This document shows, piece after piece, positions 45,001-54,633 of a stretch of 64,000 bases of DNA. Position 1 is the stretch's first letter. Every line of letters starts with the position of its first letter. The notes under the pieces are model-generated. The model ran no database searches. It was not told the DNA's origin and was given only the letters and a program-made list of their open reading frames with translations. The DNA lies in assembly GCA_036274495.1 (NCBI GenBank), contig DASUFP010000032.1:4302-68301 (forward strand), in the 5' to 3' direction. The stretch comes from DASUFP01 sp036274495. Its GTDB lineage: Bacteria; Bacteroidota; Bacteroidia; AKYH767-A; OLB10. A program made the translations under genes and the position numbers.

Positions 45001-46135
45001 CACCGGACGAATCAAGATATGTACAATCAACACATCCATCACGGTCATTGTCGATACCATCACCTACATCAGCAATCGGACCCTGAAAAAAGTCAACTCC
45101 AACTGCAGGAGGGTTAAGTCCATATCCGGTAGCACCATCGTCATCAGCGTCGCCGTTGTAACAATACCCAAGACCTTTTTCAACGTCGCAACCTACATAG
45201 TCATCATCATATTTACCCAAATCCGGGTCTACCCACTGACCAAAATAGGTGTTGGTAAGCGTAAGTGCAGATCGGTTAATAATCTGGTACTTATAAAAAG
45301 TCATATTGTTGATCTCGTCATTGGTTTTGAAAGCAAATGCCTGAGCACGAATTTCCAAACCAATCGGATCTGAGTTCGATTCGGTGTGAACGTTACCTAC
45401 ATCATTAAATACCCACCAGATGGTTTGGTCACCGAAGAGGTAATCGTTACACAAAGTTTTTGGAGTTCCCGGAACACTTGGGAAGTCACCGGAAAAATTA
45501 TAGCCGGGATAATCACCAACCTGATAATCGTATTCACCATCAGCATTGACATCGACAAACGGAGCAAGAAACTTTTCTTCGTTGGCGCCTGGAGATCCAT
45601 AAGAATCGCGGGTTCCGGGCCATTCTTTAATTGCTTTTGTCGCTTTTGAAGGATCAGCGATAAAATTCTGAACTTCAATTTTGGAAACTTTCCAGTGACG
45701 ATCAAATTCCTGGCATCTGTCGGGAGTAATATTCACAGTTGCCTGATCAATGGGTCCACCCCAGAAGTCAACTCCGGTTTGACGGTAGGTTTGTCCTGCA
45801 ACTTTGATATTTCCACCGGCGTCGATACCACCTATCCAAAGTGATCCTGCAAAAATGGAATGTTTACCTGTTCCAACCGGTACTTCGTATTTGGCAGAAA
45901 CCAGATCCCACCACATATCACCTGCAACCTGAATAGTTGTTCTGATATTATTGATATCAAGATCGGTTTCAGCTGTAGTAGGTAAACACGCAGATGCGGT
46001 TTTTTGTGCCTGCTCAATTGTGGCACGATGGGTATTCCCGGCAGCACCCGGATTTTCTCTGGCACTCACTGAACAGATGGCTCCTAAAAAGGCTGACAGC
46101 GTCAGAATGCCAAGTTTGTGATTAATACCTTTCAT
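42050..46135 (-). CDS. Very large secreted protein with T9SS-like C-terminal domain and calcium-loop motifs
   Basis: A 1361-residue exported protein: signal peptide (1-25, ending SVSA) and a C-terminal domain (about 1250-1361; INVVPNPYYSYSGYE, EITIFTMSGTVVRKF, GIPIASGMYLIHV) like T9SS type A sorting domains. The middle contains several Asp-rich loops that look like calcium sites (DVNADGEYD, DADDDGATGY, DGIDNDRDGC). No catalytic motif was recognised. It lies between a TonB-dependent receptor (34 bp upstream) and a PorV/PorQ-like barrel (41 bp downstream), a conserved Bacteroidota arrangement. A structural or binding role at the surface is likely; the ligand is unknown. Confidence 0.8.
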   Translation of the reverse strand: MKGINHKLGILTLSAFLGAICSVSARENPGAAGNTHRATIEQAQKTASACLPTTAETDLDINNIRTTIQVAGDMWWDLVSAKYEVPVGTGKHSIFAGSLWIGGIDAGGNIKVAGQTYRQTGVDFWGGPIDQATVNITPDRCQEFDRHWKVSKIEVQNFIADPSKATKAIKEWPGTRDSYGSPGANEEKFLAPFVDVNADGEYDYQVGDYPGYNFSGDFPSVPGTPKTLCNDYLFGDQTIWWVFNDVGNVHTESNSDPIGLEIRAQAFAFKTNDEINNMTFYKYQIINRSALTLTNTYFGQWVDPDLGKYDDDYVGCDVEKGLGYCYNGDADDDGATGYGLNPPAVGVDFFQGPIADVGDGIDNDRDGCVDCTYLDSSGVTLNIPDNVLGEQIIMSKFVYYENTNNAPNGNPNGLNDFYNYLRGIWLDNEPMSYGGTGRQGSAGNTGALCNFMFPDNTDVDFQPPAYQPWTEASSGNTPSDRRFLQSAGAFTLQPGAVNYITTGVVWGRATQGGPLASVNVIQQADAKAQALFDNCFKLIDGPDAPDIAIRELDRKMIFALLNTDTASIELYDQLDPTIIGYDDSVSRFRFQGYQIYQFKDASVTTADIGNPDKVRLLYQCDVKDGVKQLVNFNYDANLNANIPVEMVNGADNGISHTIVVTQDLFASGDPKLVNNKTYYYTIVSYAYNQYKKYDPNDPLSLDGQKKPYLAGRNNIKTYSAIPHIPSPENSGQAFGSEYGSGPRIKRLEGQGNGGKVLDFVSNYENELLNPPYRIYQPEYTNGHGPINVKVYDPVKIKDYSYDVRFDGINPTSNWSIYNMTTNEYIPSERPISVLNEQILPEWGLTSTIYTVIEAGKPGAVNNAFLEASQTYTPSGVEWLDPIRDTEDEGVEDWIRSGVGDVNAGLDDGQFYETMINGTWAPYKLTSKNYPGPKWSGIAEAQIALSPGGNSKTAIASVDIVITADKSKWSRCVVIETGPAATVGGAKQFELRKQASVGKDGQPDGTGDGMGWFPGYAVNLETGERLNIAFGENSAFGDQNSQDMKWNPTTTRTVPSIDPTLPDEPVFGGMHYIYVFGHNGDDYASGKPKDVPMYDECAALATLLSSGNTTDKRNAWKDCMYTSIPVLSEQYSNLNLPDQIPSELRIRLRVARTYRTYATSAVLNNTQALTVGTTYYVASTPVTHDGTTYSNVGDSFQAMNTTFTGAGTVTETAPQNGFNPWYSFGTGDIANSTNNVEAAKTALDYINVVPNPYYSYSGYETSQLDTRVKITNLPPKCEITIFTMSGTVVRKFKRDAKKDNSEGIAIQPGVANESTSIDWDLKNYKGIPIASGMYLIHVKADGIGERTLKWFGVLRPIDLDSF

Positions 46136-46169
46136 TATATTTAAGTGTTAGTTGTTACAATTTAATTTA

Positions 46170-49100
46170 TCAGAAATCAATCTTAATTCCCAAACGCGCC
46201 CTGCGAGGAAGACTGTAGTTGTTAGGGTTGTTTAGTTTAATGTTGTACTGGTCGACAAACGCAGAAGGATCTGTTTGCTGAGCAACAGCCTGCTGACCTA
46301 CAGCAGATGCGAGATAACCATCGTCGTTCGGATTGCCGGTGTATTTGTAAACGCTGATGATATTGTCTGCGTCAAACAAATTCTGAACCTGAATATAAAC
46401 ATTCAGGAAGGCTTTCTTCTTGTTGTCATCGCTGCCGAAATTAAGTTCGAAATCTTTGTCGAGTTTAATATCAACGCGGAACTGCCATGGCAGACGGGCG
46501 CCGTTAATTGAACCATCCAGGAATCCGGAACCTATTTGCTGAAGACCGAGATTATTGGCTTCAGTAGTAACGTCGGCCTGACGGCTGTAAGGCGTTCCTG
46601 AACCGGCACGGAATACCATGTTTAATCCGGTGTTTGACAAGAACTGAGAGTTTCCAATTATCGGGCCATTGTAATCGGTTCCGCTGCCGTATCTGTAATC
46701 GACAGAAAGAACAAGGTTATGGCGCTGATCGAAATCGAGAGGGGCGATGGTTTTCAGATTGGGGAAACCATTTTGTAACAGTTTGTCAGAGGTACGGTCA
46801 CCTGAACCGGTTCCGTCAGCAAACTGAAGGGTATAATTTGCAGATAGACGCACATTACCGGTTCTGCGCAGATCATAACCAAGTGAGAACCCTTTAACTG
46901 TTCCAAAGTCTACATTGTCAAAAGTCAGGTAGTTAGTTGGGAATGCATAGTTAACAGAAGTTTCCTGAATCATGTCGCGCAATTCGCGATAGAATGCAGA
47001 AATAGTAATAGCTGAACTCTTTGATAGTGTTTGTTTGAAGCCGAGCTCATAATCGGTTGTACGCTCTGGTTTCAAAGCCGGATTGTTGAGCAATGACCCC
47101 TGGGTTTCGATAAAGTAATAATCCAACGGGTTACTGCGTGAACGTGAAGGGGGACGTTGTGTTAAAACATCGTAGTGGGCAAAGAACAGTGCCTCATCAG
47201 AAATTGGGAAACTGAAAGCGACACGCGGCATAACCGTTATTGCAGGGTTATAATCTTTGAAACTGTCACTTGGTTTAAAGATGGATTTTTGCACTCCGTT
47301 AGTAGCTAAAGCAGGAGTAACAAGATAAGGTGCAATGGTACCGCCGGCTTGTAATTCCAAAATTCCGGGATTTGATACCTGATTACCACTGGCATCATAC
47401 CAGTTGTCGCCGTCACGGTAGCCCACAATATTAGCGCTGGCAGGAGATGAAACATCATCCACATATACTATGTAGCCATCGCCGATAGAAGAAGGATGAT
47501 TCGGAGAAACTTCACCGGCAGTTTTAGCAGGATATAGCAGGTATTTATCTTTCAATACTTTTTGGTTAGCATCAAAATAATCTACCCTCACCCCTACGTT
47601 AAAGATCAGATCATTAATTGCAAAGCGATCCTGGATGTAACCGGCCATGTAAATCGGATTGAACGATCCGATTGGGCGGGTAAAGTTTCCATTCTCATCT
47701 TTTGCCGTCCAGAAATCATCGAAAGAAGGATTGGATGTCGTTTTATTCCCTTTATAGTCATATCCGTAATAACCAACCAGGCTTTGTCCGGAATTCAGTA
47801 ATTCGTCAGCTGTGAACAAATCCAGAGAAAGCAAACCTGGATCGATTGCATCCATATCAACATAATCTGTGTTTCCCCATGCTCCGGGAGTACCTGATTC
47901 CAACATGCGCTGGCGCAAGAACTGATAAAATCCGGGCAGGCCATCAACATCGTTGTAGCTTCTTGGGAACAGTACGCTGTTGCCTACATATATAGGAGAG
48001 TTGTAATCCGGCTGCTGGTTATATTCATTTGCCTTTAATCGCATAAGTCCCCACAGTCCCACAGGATTAATACCAAACAAACGGTCCTGGCGCTGCTCGT
48101 ATTCGAAACCTGCAACCAGTGCATGATCTTTAATATCAGCCGAAATTTGAGCAGTAACACGGAACTGATTGGTTTGGGATTCCTGATACAGGTTATAAGT
48201 GTATCCTGTGCTGTTCCAAAGTGCATAAGTACTACGTGGTAACTGTCCGTTAATTAGACCTCCCTGGGTAGCAATGCTGAATAAAGTGCTGTAATATTGC
48301 TGATAATCACCATTTGCCAACGAGAAATACTGATCGGTATAGGCCTGAGTAAGCGGATTGGCTCCACCACCTGTATAATTAACTATGGTATCAGTAGGGT
48401 TTCCGACCTGAGCATACAAAATTCCATTGCCATCAGGGTCAGTATATTCATAAGTGGTATCACCTGTAGTTTGATCAATTGTATACGCATCTCTGAAAAT
48501 CGGAGCTTTTACCGACTGAAATTTTCCGATATACCCATAATTAAAGAAATTATTGCCATTGTTCTCATCCTGAACAGTTTGTTTGGTTTGTGTGTAATCA
48601 ACCTGAACAGAATAATATGCATTTTTGATGGTAGAAGCTGATTTCTCATCAGAGCCTTTTGATGTTCCTAAACGCTGCGTTAAACGGGCAAAAACCCTCC
48701 AGGTACTCTGATCATTTTCGCGGTTGTTGTCATAATTGAACAACAAATTGTTTTGGTTAAAATCATTCCGGTTGCTTTGATCGTATGATCCGCCCAAAGT
48801 GATGGTCAGGTTATCAACAGGCTGAAAATCAAACTTTCCGGAAAATCTGAATCCTGTAAGTGGGGTATTCGGTTTGATTTTTGTTTTTTCAAAAGAATCA
48901 TTATTCAGAAACTCGGATTTAAGTCTGAAAACAGTTCCTCCTGATGAAGTTGCAGTCAGTGGTGCGTGAGAAATGTCATCGTAAACATCTCCCTTCAATT
49001 TATATAAATCAATTGCTGAAGGATCAGGGTCTTTTTCAGTTTGATATTCACCGGAAAAGAAAAATCCGATTAAAGCCCGGTCTACTTTACCTTCGGCATT

Positions 49101-49892
49101 CTTCTTAGTTAAAAGCGGACCTGAAATATTTCCACCTATAAGGTTGTATCCATATTTATCGAACAACTCTGAAGTGGCATATTCCAAACCTCCGAAGAAT
49201 TCTTTTGACGGACCTCTTGTTGTAATATTAATAATACCACCTGTTGCATCACCATATTGAGCAGGAACTCCGCCGGTAACCACAGTAACCTGCTCAATAC
49301 CCGATTGAGGCAGATTTGTTGAACCGCGTACCTTTATTCCATCAACGTAATAATCAGTGGCATCTGTACGTGAACCTCTCACGTTAATATCATCACCTTC
49401 GTCGCGCTGAAATACTCCGGCAGTAGTTGCGGCAACCGATTTTACATCCCTGGTTGGGGCAACCTGAATTTCTTCCTGAGTAATTGTTGTCTGGGTGGAT
49501 GGATTACCTTTATCGATGATCGGATTTTTATAGGTAGTGATATCAACAGCGGTGATATCAACCGCACCTTTTGTCAAGGCGACATCCTGGAAAGTAATTT
49601 TGTCAGCGGACACAAGTACTCCTTTTACTTCAGCAGTAGTGTAACCAACAAAGGTCGCTTTCACATCGTATTTACCCGGTTGAAGTGGTTTGATGGTGAA
49701 ATTTCCGTCAAAATCGGTTTGAGCACCACCGGCAAGCTGGCCGTTAATTTCTGCGACCACGTTTGCAAATGGTAAGGGCTCTTTGGTCGTTTTGTCGATC
49801 ACCTTACCCTTGATTGAACCGGTTTGTGCAAAAACCGTCAGCGCACTTCCGAGAATAACAGCGGCTGTCAAAAGGTAAATTTTTCTGAGCAT
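46170..49892 (-). CDS. TonB-dependent receptor with N-terminal carboxypeptidase-regulatory-like domain
   Basis: A 1240-residue outer-membrane receptor. A signal peptide (1-22, ending VFAQ) precedes a CarboxypepD_reg-like domain (about 25-110; GSIKGKVIDKTTKEPLPFANV). A plug domain follows (about 135-230; NVRGSRTDATDYYVDGIKVRG, displayed split) and a 22-strand-type barrel ends in RARLGIKIDF. It takes up a large ligand using energy from TonB-ExbBD. There is no SusD partner, so this is not a starch-utilisation-type pair; its neighbours are instead the 1361-residue secreted protein and a PorV/PorQ-like barrel, all on one strand with gaps under 45 bp. Substrate unknown. Confidence 0.93.
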   Translation of the reverse strand: MLRKIYLLTAAVILGSALTVFAQTGSIKGKVIDKTTKEPLPFANVVAEINGQLAGGAQTDFDGNFTIKPLQPGKYDVKATFVGYTTAEVKGVLVSADKITFQDVALTKGAVDITAVDITTYKNPIIDKGNPSTQTTITQEEIQVAPTRDVKSVAATTAGVFQRDEGDDINVRGSRTDATDYYVDGIKVRGSTNLPQSGIEQVTVVTGGVPAQYGDATGGIINITTRGPSKEFFGGLEYATSELFDKYGYNLIGGNISGPLLTKKNAEGKVDRALIGFFFSGEYQTEKDPDPSAIDLYKLKGDVYDDISHAPLTATSSGGTVFRLKSEFLNNDSFEKTKIKPNTPLTGFRFSGKFDFQPVDNLTITLGGSYDQSNRNDFNQNNLLFNYDNNRENDQSTWRVFARLTQRLGTSKGSDEKSASTIKNAYYSVQVDYTQTKQTVQDENNGNNFFNYGYIGKFQSVKAPIFRDAYTIDQTTGDTTYEYTDPDGNGILYAQVGNPTDTIVNYTGGGANPLTQAYTDQYFSLANGDYQQYYSTLFSIATQGGLINGQLPRSTYALWNSTGYTYNLYQESQTNQFRVTAQISADIKDHALVAGFEYEQRQDRLFGINPVGLWGLMRLKANEYNQQPDYNSPIYVGNSVLFPRSYNDVDGLPGFYQFLRQRMLESGTPGAWGNTDYVDMDAIDPGLLSLDLFTADELLNSGQSLVGYYGYDYKGNKTTSNPSFDDFWTAKDENGNFTRPIGSFNPIYMAGYIQDRFAINDLIFNVGVRVDYFDANQKVLKDKYLLYPAKTAGEVSPNHPSSIGDGYIVYVDDVSSPASANIVGYRDGDNWYDASGNQVSNPGILELQAGGTIAPYLVTPALATNGVQKSIFKPSDSFKDYNPAITVMPRVAFSFPISDEALFFAHYDVLTQRPPSRSRSNPLDYYFIETQGSLLNNPALKPERTTDYELGFKQTLSKSSAITISAFYRELRDMIQETSVNYAFPTNYLTFDNVDFGTVKGFSLGYDLRRTGNVRLSANYTLQFADGTGSGDRTSDKLLQNGFPNLKTIAPLDFDQRHNLVLSVDYRYGSGTDYNGPIIGNSQFLSNTGLNMVFRAGSGTPYSRQADVTTEANNLGLQQIGSGFLDGSINGARLPWQFRVDIKLDKDFELNFGSDDNKKKAFLNVYIQVQNLFDADNIISVYKYTGNPNDDGYLASAVGQQAVAQQTDPSAFVDQYNIKLNNPNNYSLPRRARLGIKIDF

Positions 49893-50020
49893 AGGGTTAA
49901 TATTAGGTTATGTTTCTGTAATTATTTCAAGGCGCGTAAATGTAGGAATATTTGAAAGTAAATTCCAAACAAAATAATTTTTTTGACGATTCAAATACCT
50001 TGTCATGGTTTTGTAATTCA

Positions 50021-50464
50021 TTAATGATAAGGTCTTTGTAAAATTTCCGAACCTACCAACACCTTTTGCCAATCCGTTCCCGACTGCAGCCATTCAAGAA
50101 TTGGGTGTGGTACATCAGCAGTATTTTGTTCGCTAAAATGAACCTGATTTGAAGGGATTGAATACCCGCCCTCCACCGGCAGGTTACTATATGTTGGCTG
50201 AGAAGTCCGGGGGGTACTCTTTTTAATGTTTTTCTGCAGCTTGGGCTTCAAAACTTTTGGGCTGGAGGTAGTTACAGTGACTGGCTTTGAACTGCTTGGA
50301 GCAGGAACGGGCTCAGGAAAAGAGGTTGATGGCCAGTTTTCCGGCAGGGAGGGTGTTCTCTTCCCCGAGCCTCTCTTCTCGTGTTCTTTTACAATCTTAC
50401 GGTAATTGTTAAATATTACCCATCCAATTGCAATTACCAGATACATAACAACTTTGAATTCCAT
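50021..50464 (-). CDS. Small membrane-anchored protein of unknown function
   Basis: A 147-residue protein with one N-terminal membrane helix (about 3-20), a basic segment (YRKIVKEHEKRGSGKR), a proline/serine-rich linker (40-110) and a short C-terminal part (HPILEWLQSG). I do not recognise a family. It lies alone between the TonB-dependent receptor and smc; the 264-bp stretch upstream to smc holds only the candidate smc promoter and no convincing gene. Similar anchored low-complexity proteins occur in many Bacteroidota. Confidence 0.65.
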   Translation of the reverse strand: MEFKVVMYLVIAIGWVIFNNYRKIVKEHEKRGSGKRTPSLPENWPSTSFPEPVPAPSSSKPVTVTTSSPKVLKPKLQKNIKKSTPRTSQPTYSNLPVEGGYSIPSNQVHFSEQNTADVPHPILEWLQSGTDWQKVLVGSEILQRPYH

Positions 50465-50684
50465 TGCGTTTATTTGGTTTCAGACAAATATGCAACTTTT
50501 AATGCACCCGACAACATCATTATGTCGATCTGACAATTCTATGGCATCATTTTTACAATGCGCTGATTGTTTTTGAACATAGGTTGAAAAAAGAAAGTGC
50601 TGAATATCAAGGAGCTTTGGCCGGAAACCCTTATAAATCGGAAACTTTCTGCTATTTTTGATAAGTTTCACGGGTGTTAAAATC

Positions 50685-50692
50685 TATTTTTG
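50685..50692 (+). promoter_or_regulatory. Candidate -7 box (TATTTTTG) for smc
   Basis: TAnnTTTG match 36 bp before the smc ATG. A second copy of the same octamer lies at 50653-50660; the TTTG of that copy is 24 bp upstream, a little too far for a standard -33 element. Confidence 0.35.
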
Positions 50693-50728
50693 CACCCTTC
50701 TTAAAATTTTCCCCATTTCCATTCTCAG

Positions 50729-53700
50729 ATGCGACTAACTTCCTTAGAAATTAAAGGCTTTAAAAGTTTTGGTGACAAAGTAACCATCCACTTCGATAAA
50801 GGTGTAACTGCCATAGTTGGACCAAACGGCTCAGGTAAATCAAATGTAGTTGACGCCATCCGATGGGTGCTGGGTGAACAGAAGACGCGAATGCTCCGTT
50901 CCGAAAAGATGGAAAACGTCATTTTTAACGGAACCCGAAACCGCAAACCCGCGAATCTTGCAGAAGTACATCTGACTTTTGAGAACAACAAAGGCATTCT
51001 TTCCACTGAATATTCAACTGTTTGCATCTCCCGAAAACTCTATCGGACAGGTGACAGTGAATACTTATTAAATGGTGTAACCTGCCGGTTAAAAGATATT
51101 ACTGATCTTTTTCTGGATACCGGCATAGGCCCTGACAGTTATGCAATCATCGAGCTTAAGATGATCGATGATATTCTGAATGATCGCAATAATACGATAA
51201 AGCTGTTGCTTGAAGAAGCCGCCGGGATTTCAAAATATAAAATACGTAAAAAACAGACTTTCGCCAGACTTGAGGAAACAGATGCTGACCTGAACAGGGT
51301 GAATGATCTGATGTTTGAAATTGAAAAAAGTCTGAAACAGTTAGAGTCACAAGCGAAAAAAACTCAGAAATTTTATCGTTTAAAGGATGAATACAAAGAA
51401 GTTTCCATGGCTTATTCTTTGTATGCTATTCGTGAGTTCCGGCAATCACTTATTGATTTAGAGCAACGCGAAGCTAAAGTACAGGACGAGAAACTTCAAC
51501 ATAATGTTGATTTGGATGTCAGCGAAGCAAATATTCAGCGTTTGAAATCGGAAAGTGAAGAAAAAGAGAAAGCGTTTTCGGATATTCAAAAAGAGCTTAA
51601 TGAATTTGTTTTGCAAATTACCAAAGCCGAAAACGAACAGCGTAATATCACCGAAAAAATCGGGTTTTTACACGACAAGAAAAAGCAACTTCATCATCAG
51701 AATACAGCTGACCAGGCCACTATCGAGGAACTGAATGAATCCATAGCCCAATTAGCTATTGAGAAAGATGCTGAAGAAGAGGTACTCAGAACACTGGAGT
51801 CGCAGTTATCTGAGATGAAACAAAACCTGGAGGATAATAAAGTTCTTTATGATGAATCGGTAAGTGAACTCCGGCAGCTCACCAACGGATTGCATGAGAT
51901 TCGTCAGGAAATTAACAGGTACGAAACACAGGCAGCCGTCAGGGAAGCCCGCGTAGCCGGTATTGCCGAAGAGTTAAAACGTCTCAATGAGCAAATCGTT
52001 GCAAACGAATCTAAACTCTCCCAGGTTCAGGAGGCATTGGAAACAGCTATTCCCGGACGGGAAAAGCTGGAGTCGGATGTTGCCGCTATCCGGAAAAATA
52101 AGGAAACGGCAGAAAAAAATATTGCCGATACTGAACAAAATGTAAGAGAACTGAATCAAAAACTTGCTGAAGCAAAACGGCTCAGTGATGTAAAAACGAA
52201 TGAATACGAGCTTACCCGTAATCTTCTTGAAAGAATGGAAGGTTATCCGGAATCTATTCGTTTTTTAAAATCTTCCGGGTCACGACTCAGTAAGGCTCCC
52301 CTAGTCTCCGATTTAATCAGTTGCAACGACGATTTCAAATATGCAATTGAAAATTATCTGGAGCCCTTTTTAAACCACTTCGTTGTCAGTGATCATGCCG
52401 AAGCATGGGAAGCTCTTCAAATGCTGAATAATTCCTCGAAAGGAAGGGCCAACTTTTTTGTACTCAGCAGCCTCAGTAAAGTTAACGAGCCCACACCCTT
52501 CAATATACCAGGGTGTGTTCCGGCTTTAAAATTCACTGATTTTGATCAGGCATACAGTAAACTGTTTACCCACTTGTTGGGTCATGTCTACATCCATCAA
52601 AGTGCTGAAGACCTGACACACATTGATACATCAGGACTTCCTTCCGGTTATGTTATTTTATCGCGCAACGGAAGATTTCTCAGACAGCGTTATGCGATGG
52701 GTGGCGGATCAATTGGAATGAGTGACGGCAAACGTACAGGAAAGCAAAAAAATCTTGAAAAATTAAGTTTGGAAATTGAACAGCATCGGGAGGAAGTTTC
52801 ACGTTTTCAGGATCAGCTTGAGAAAACCGAGACCCAATTGCAGCAATCACGTTCAACACTTCATCAAATCAACAGGGAATTGATGACAGCCGAAAGCGAT
52901 CTATCAGGTGCAACCGGCAGAATCAGTACGTTAAATAATAATAAGGAGTTTGTGACAGCAGCTCTTGAGTATAACAAGACAACTGTAAATCAACTGAAAG
53001 AAGAACAGGAGATGTTGTCAAATCCTGCACATGCTGAGGGTGAAATGCATGGAATTTCAATTGACAACCGCCGCTCGGAATTGCAGCAGTTACTGGATCA
53101 GCAAAAAGTAAAGCAGGATCTGTCGAATGACCTTCAAAAGCATGTCAGTGACATGAGTAATGCTGTTAATCACAAAAATATTCAGTTTTTCCAGCAGCAA
53201 AATAAAATTCAGAACATTATCCGGGACAGCAGTTTTAAATCCAACCAGATAGCTACTCTTCAACGCAACCGGGAAGACCAGTTGAAAGAGTTGGAAACCA
53301 TAGGCGGTCAACTGGAACAACTGGATTTGCATGCCAAAACCCTGAAAGAAGAGCTGGAGACGCTTACCGCCAAAAAAGAATCCACAGAAACGATAGTACG
53401 TGAAAAGGAGACAGCCTATTACAAATCGAAAGGGGAAATTGATCAGCATGAAAAATCCGTTCACGAAAAGAGAAAACAAAAGGAGCATTCTGATGCACTT
53501 ATACATCAAATTCAGAATGAAATCAATGAATTGAAGTTGCGAATGAATTCATTGAAAGAACGTCTCAATATTGAGTTCAATATTGACATTAATGATATTA
53601 TGGATCAGGAGCCTGATCCTGAATTGAACTCCGATGAATTAAGAGAGCGGTCGGAAAAGTTAAAGAATCAGTTATCCGGTTTTGGTCCGATTAATCCGAT

Positions 53701-54286
53701 GGCACTTGAATCGTTCAAAGAAATTAAGGAACGTCACGATTTCATCCTTAAAGAACAGGAAGACTTAAAGGCAGCTAAAGAATCGCTTCTGAAAACCATC
53801 GCAGAAATTGATCTTACAGCCCGCGAAAAATTTATGGACGCCTACCATAAGATCCGTGAAAACTTTATTCATGTGTTCCGATCACTCTTTTCCGATGAGG
53901 ACAATTGTGATCTGGTACTTACTGATCTGGCCAATCCGCTGGAATCGGATGTACAAATTATTGCTCAGCCAAAAGGCAAAAAACCGCTTTCAATACATCA
54001 GTTGTCTGGCGGAGAAAAAACACTGACTGCTACTGCCCTACTCTTTAGTATTTATCTTCTGAAACCTTCTCCTTTCTGCATTTTTGATGAGGTAGATGCA
54101 CCTCTCGACGATGCAAACATTGATAAATTCAACAGGATTATCCAAAAGTTTTCTGCGGACTCTCAATTTATCATAATCACGCACAATAAAAAGACCATGG
54201 CTTCAACCGACATTATGTACGGTGTTACTATGGTTGAACAGGGTGTTACCCAATTAGTACCTGTTGATTTACGCGAATATGCATGA
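50729..54286 (+). CDS. smc: Chromosome segregation protein SMC
   Basis: An 1185-residue SMC ATPase: N-terminal head with Walker A GPNGSGKSNVVDAIRW (about 32-47), two long coiled coils (about 170-500 and 670-1010), a hinge between them (about 510-660; GYPESIRFL, then RANFFVLS) and the C-terminal head with signature LSGGEKTLTA and Walker B FCIFDEVDAPLDD. It dimerises and, with ScpAB, organises the chromosome. Neither scpA nor scpB is nearby. Full length, no break. It ends 2 bp before the stop codon of the Lys-rich gene on the other strand. Confidence 0.97.
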   Translation: MRLTSLEIKGFKSFGDKVTIHFDKGVTAIVGPNGSGKSNVVDAIRWVLGEQKTRMLRSEKMENVIFNGTRNRKPANLAEVHLTFENNKGILSTEYSTVCISRKLYRTGDSEYLLNGVTCRLKDITDLFLDTGIGPDSYAIIELKMIDDILNDRNNTIKLLLEEAAGISKYKIRKKQTFARLEETDADLNRVNDLMFEIEKSLKQLESQAKKTQKFYRLKDEYKEVSMAYSLYAIREFRQSLIDLEQREAKVQDEKLQHNVDLDVSEANIQRLKSESEEKEKAFSDIQKELNEFVLQITKAENEQRNITEKIGFLHDKKKQLHHQNTADQATIEELNESIAQLAIEKDAEEEVLRTLESQLSEMKQNLEDNKVLYDESVSELRQLTNGLHEIRQEINRYETQAAVREARVAGIAEELKRLNEQIVANESKLSQVQEALETAIPGREKLESDVAAIRKNKETAEKNIADTEQNVRELNQKLAEAKRLSDVKTNEYELTRNLLERMEGYPESIRFLKSSGSRLSKAPLVSDLISCNDDFKYAIENYLEPFLNHFVVSDHAEAWEALQMLNNSSKGRANFFVLSSLSKVNEPTPFNIPGCVPALKFTDFDQAYSKLFTHLLGHVYIHQSAEDLTHIDTSGLPSGYVILSRNGRFLRQRYAMGGGSIGMSDGKRTGKQKNLEKLSLEIEQHREEVSRFQDQLEKTETQLQQSRSTLHQINRELMTAESDLSGATGRISTLNNNKEFVTAALEYNKTTVNQLKEEQEMLSNPAHAEGEMHGISIDNRRSELQQLLDQQKVKQDLSNDLQKHVSDMSNAVNHKNIQFFQQQNKIQNIIRDSSFKSNQIATLQRNREDQLKELETIGGQLEQLDLHAKTLKEELETLTAKKESTETIVREKETAYYKSKGEIDQHEKSVHEKRKQKEHSDALIHQIQNEINELKLRMNSLKERLNIEFNIDINDIMDQEPDPELNSDELRERSEKLKNQLSGFGPINPMALESFKEIKERHDFILKEQEDLKAAKESLLKTIAEIDLTAREKFMDAYHKIRENFIHVFRSLFSDEDNCDLVLTDLANPLESDVQIIAQPKGKKPLSIHQLSGGEKTLTATALLFSIYLLKPSPFCIFDEVDAPLDDANIDKFNRIIQKFSADSQFIIITHNKKTMASTDIMYGVTMVEQGVTQLVPVDLREYA

Positions 54287-54288
54287 GG

Positions 54289-54603
54289 TTAATGTGGTTT
54301 ATGAAAAAGCCTCTTGAAGAAACCCGGGGCGTTTCCTGAACTTACATAACTCTTTCCTTTCTTCCTGTTTTTCTTCATCCGCTTGCGCGTTTTTTTATCC
54401 TGAAGCTTCATGTGCTCCTTACGTGCTCTGACCTCAGATTTACGGGCCTGCTCCTTTTGCTGTTCTTTTTTTGCTTCTGCCTTTTTTTGCTTTTTTGTTG
54501 CCTTACCGCCGTCCTGAGCAAAAACAGTCAACGGTATAAGCATTACAAACAGAAACAACACCCTCCTGATCCAACCTGTTGAAACTTCTTTTCGTATTCT
54601 CAT
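54289..54603 (-). CDS. Exported lysine-rich small protein, function unknown
   Basis: A 104-residue protein with a signal peptide (about 1-30, ending VFAQ) and a mature part made almost wholly of Lys, Arg, Glu, Gln and Ala (KKQKKAEAKKEQQKEQARK), probably helical or disordered. The C terminus is GFFKRLFHKPH. No family is recognised; such basic proteins are widespread in Bacteroidota and may bind envelope polyanions. It begins 30 bp downstream of the cytochrome-monooxygenase gene, on the same strand, and is convergent with smc with a 2-bp gap. Confidence 0.65.
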   Translation of the reverse strand: MRIRKEVSTGWIRRVLFLFVMLIPLTVFAQDGGKATKKQKKAEAKKEQQKEQARKSEVRARKEHMKLQDKKTRKRMKKNRKKGKSYVSSGNAPGFFKRLFHKPH

Positions 54604-54633
54604 ATCTTTAAAACGGGACTAATTTCACTATTA

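Noticed and set aside
46170..49892. The TonB-dependent receptor considered as a SusC of a polysaccharide utilisation locus
   Set aside because: There is no SusD gene, no glycoside hydrolase and no sensor/regulator nearby; its neighbours are a T9SS-type secreted protein and a PorV/PorQ-like barrel.
50480..50671. A 63-codon frame on the minus strand in the gap before smc
   Set aside because: No recognisable family, cysteine- and lysine-scattered composition, and it overlaps the likely smc promoter region.
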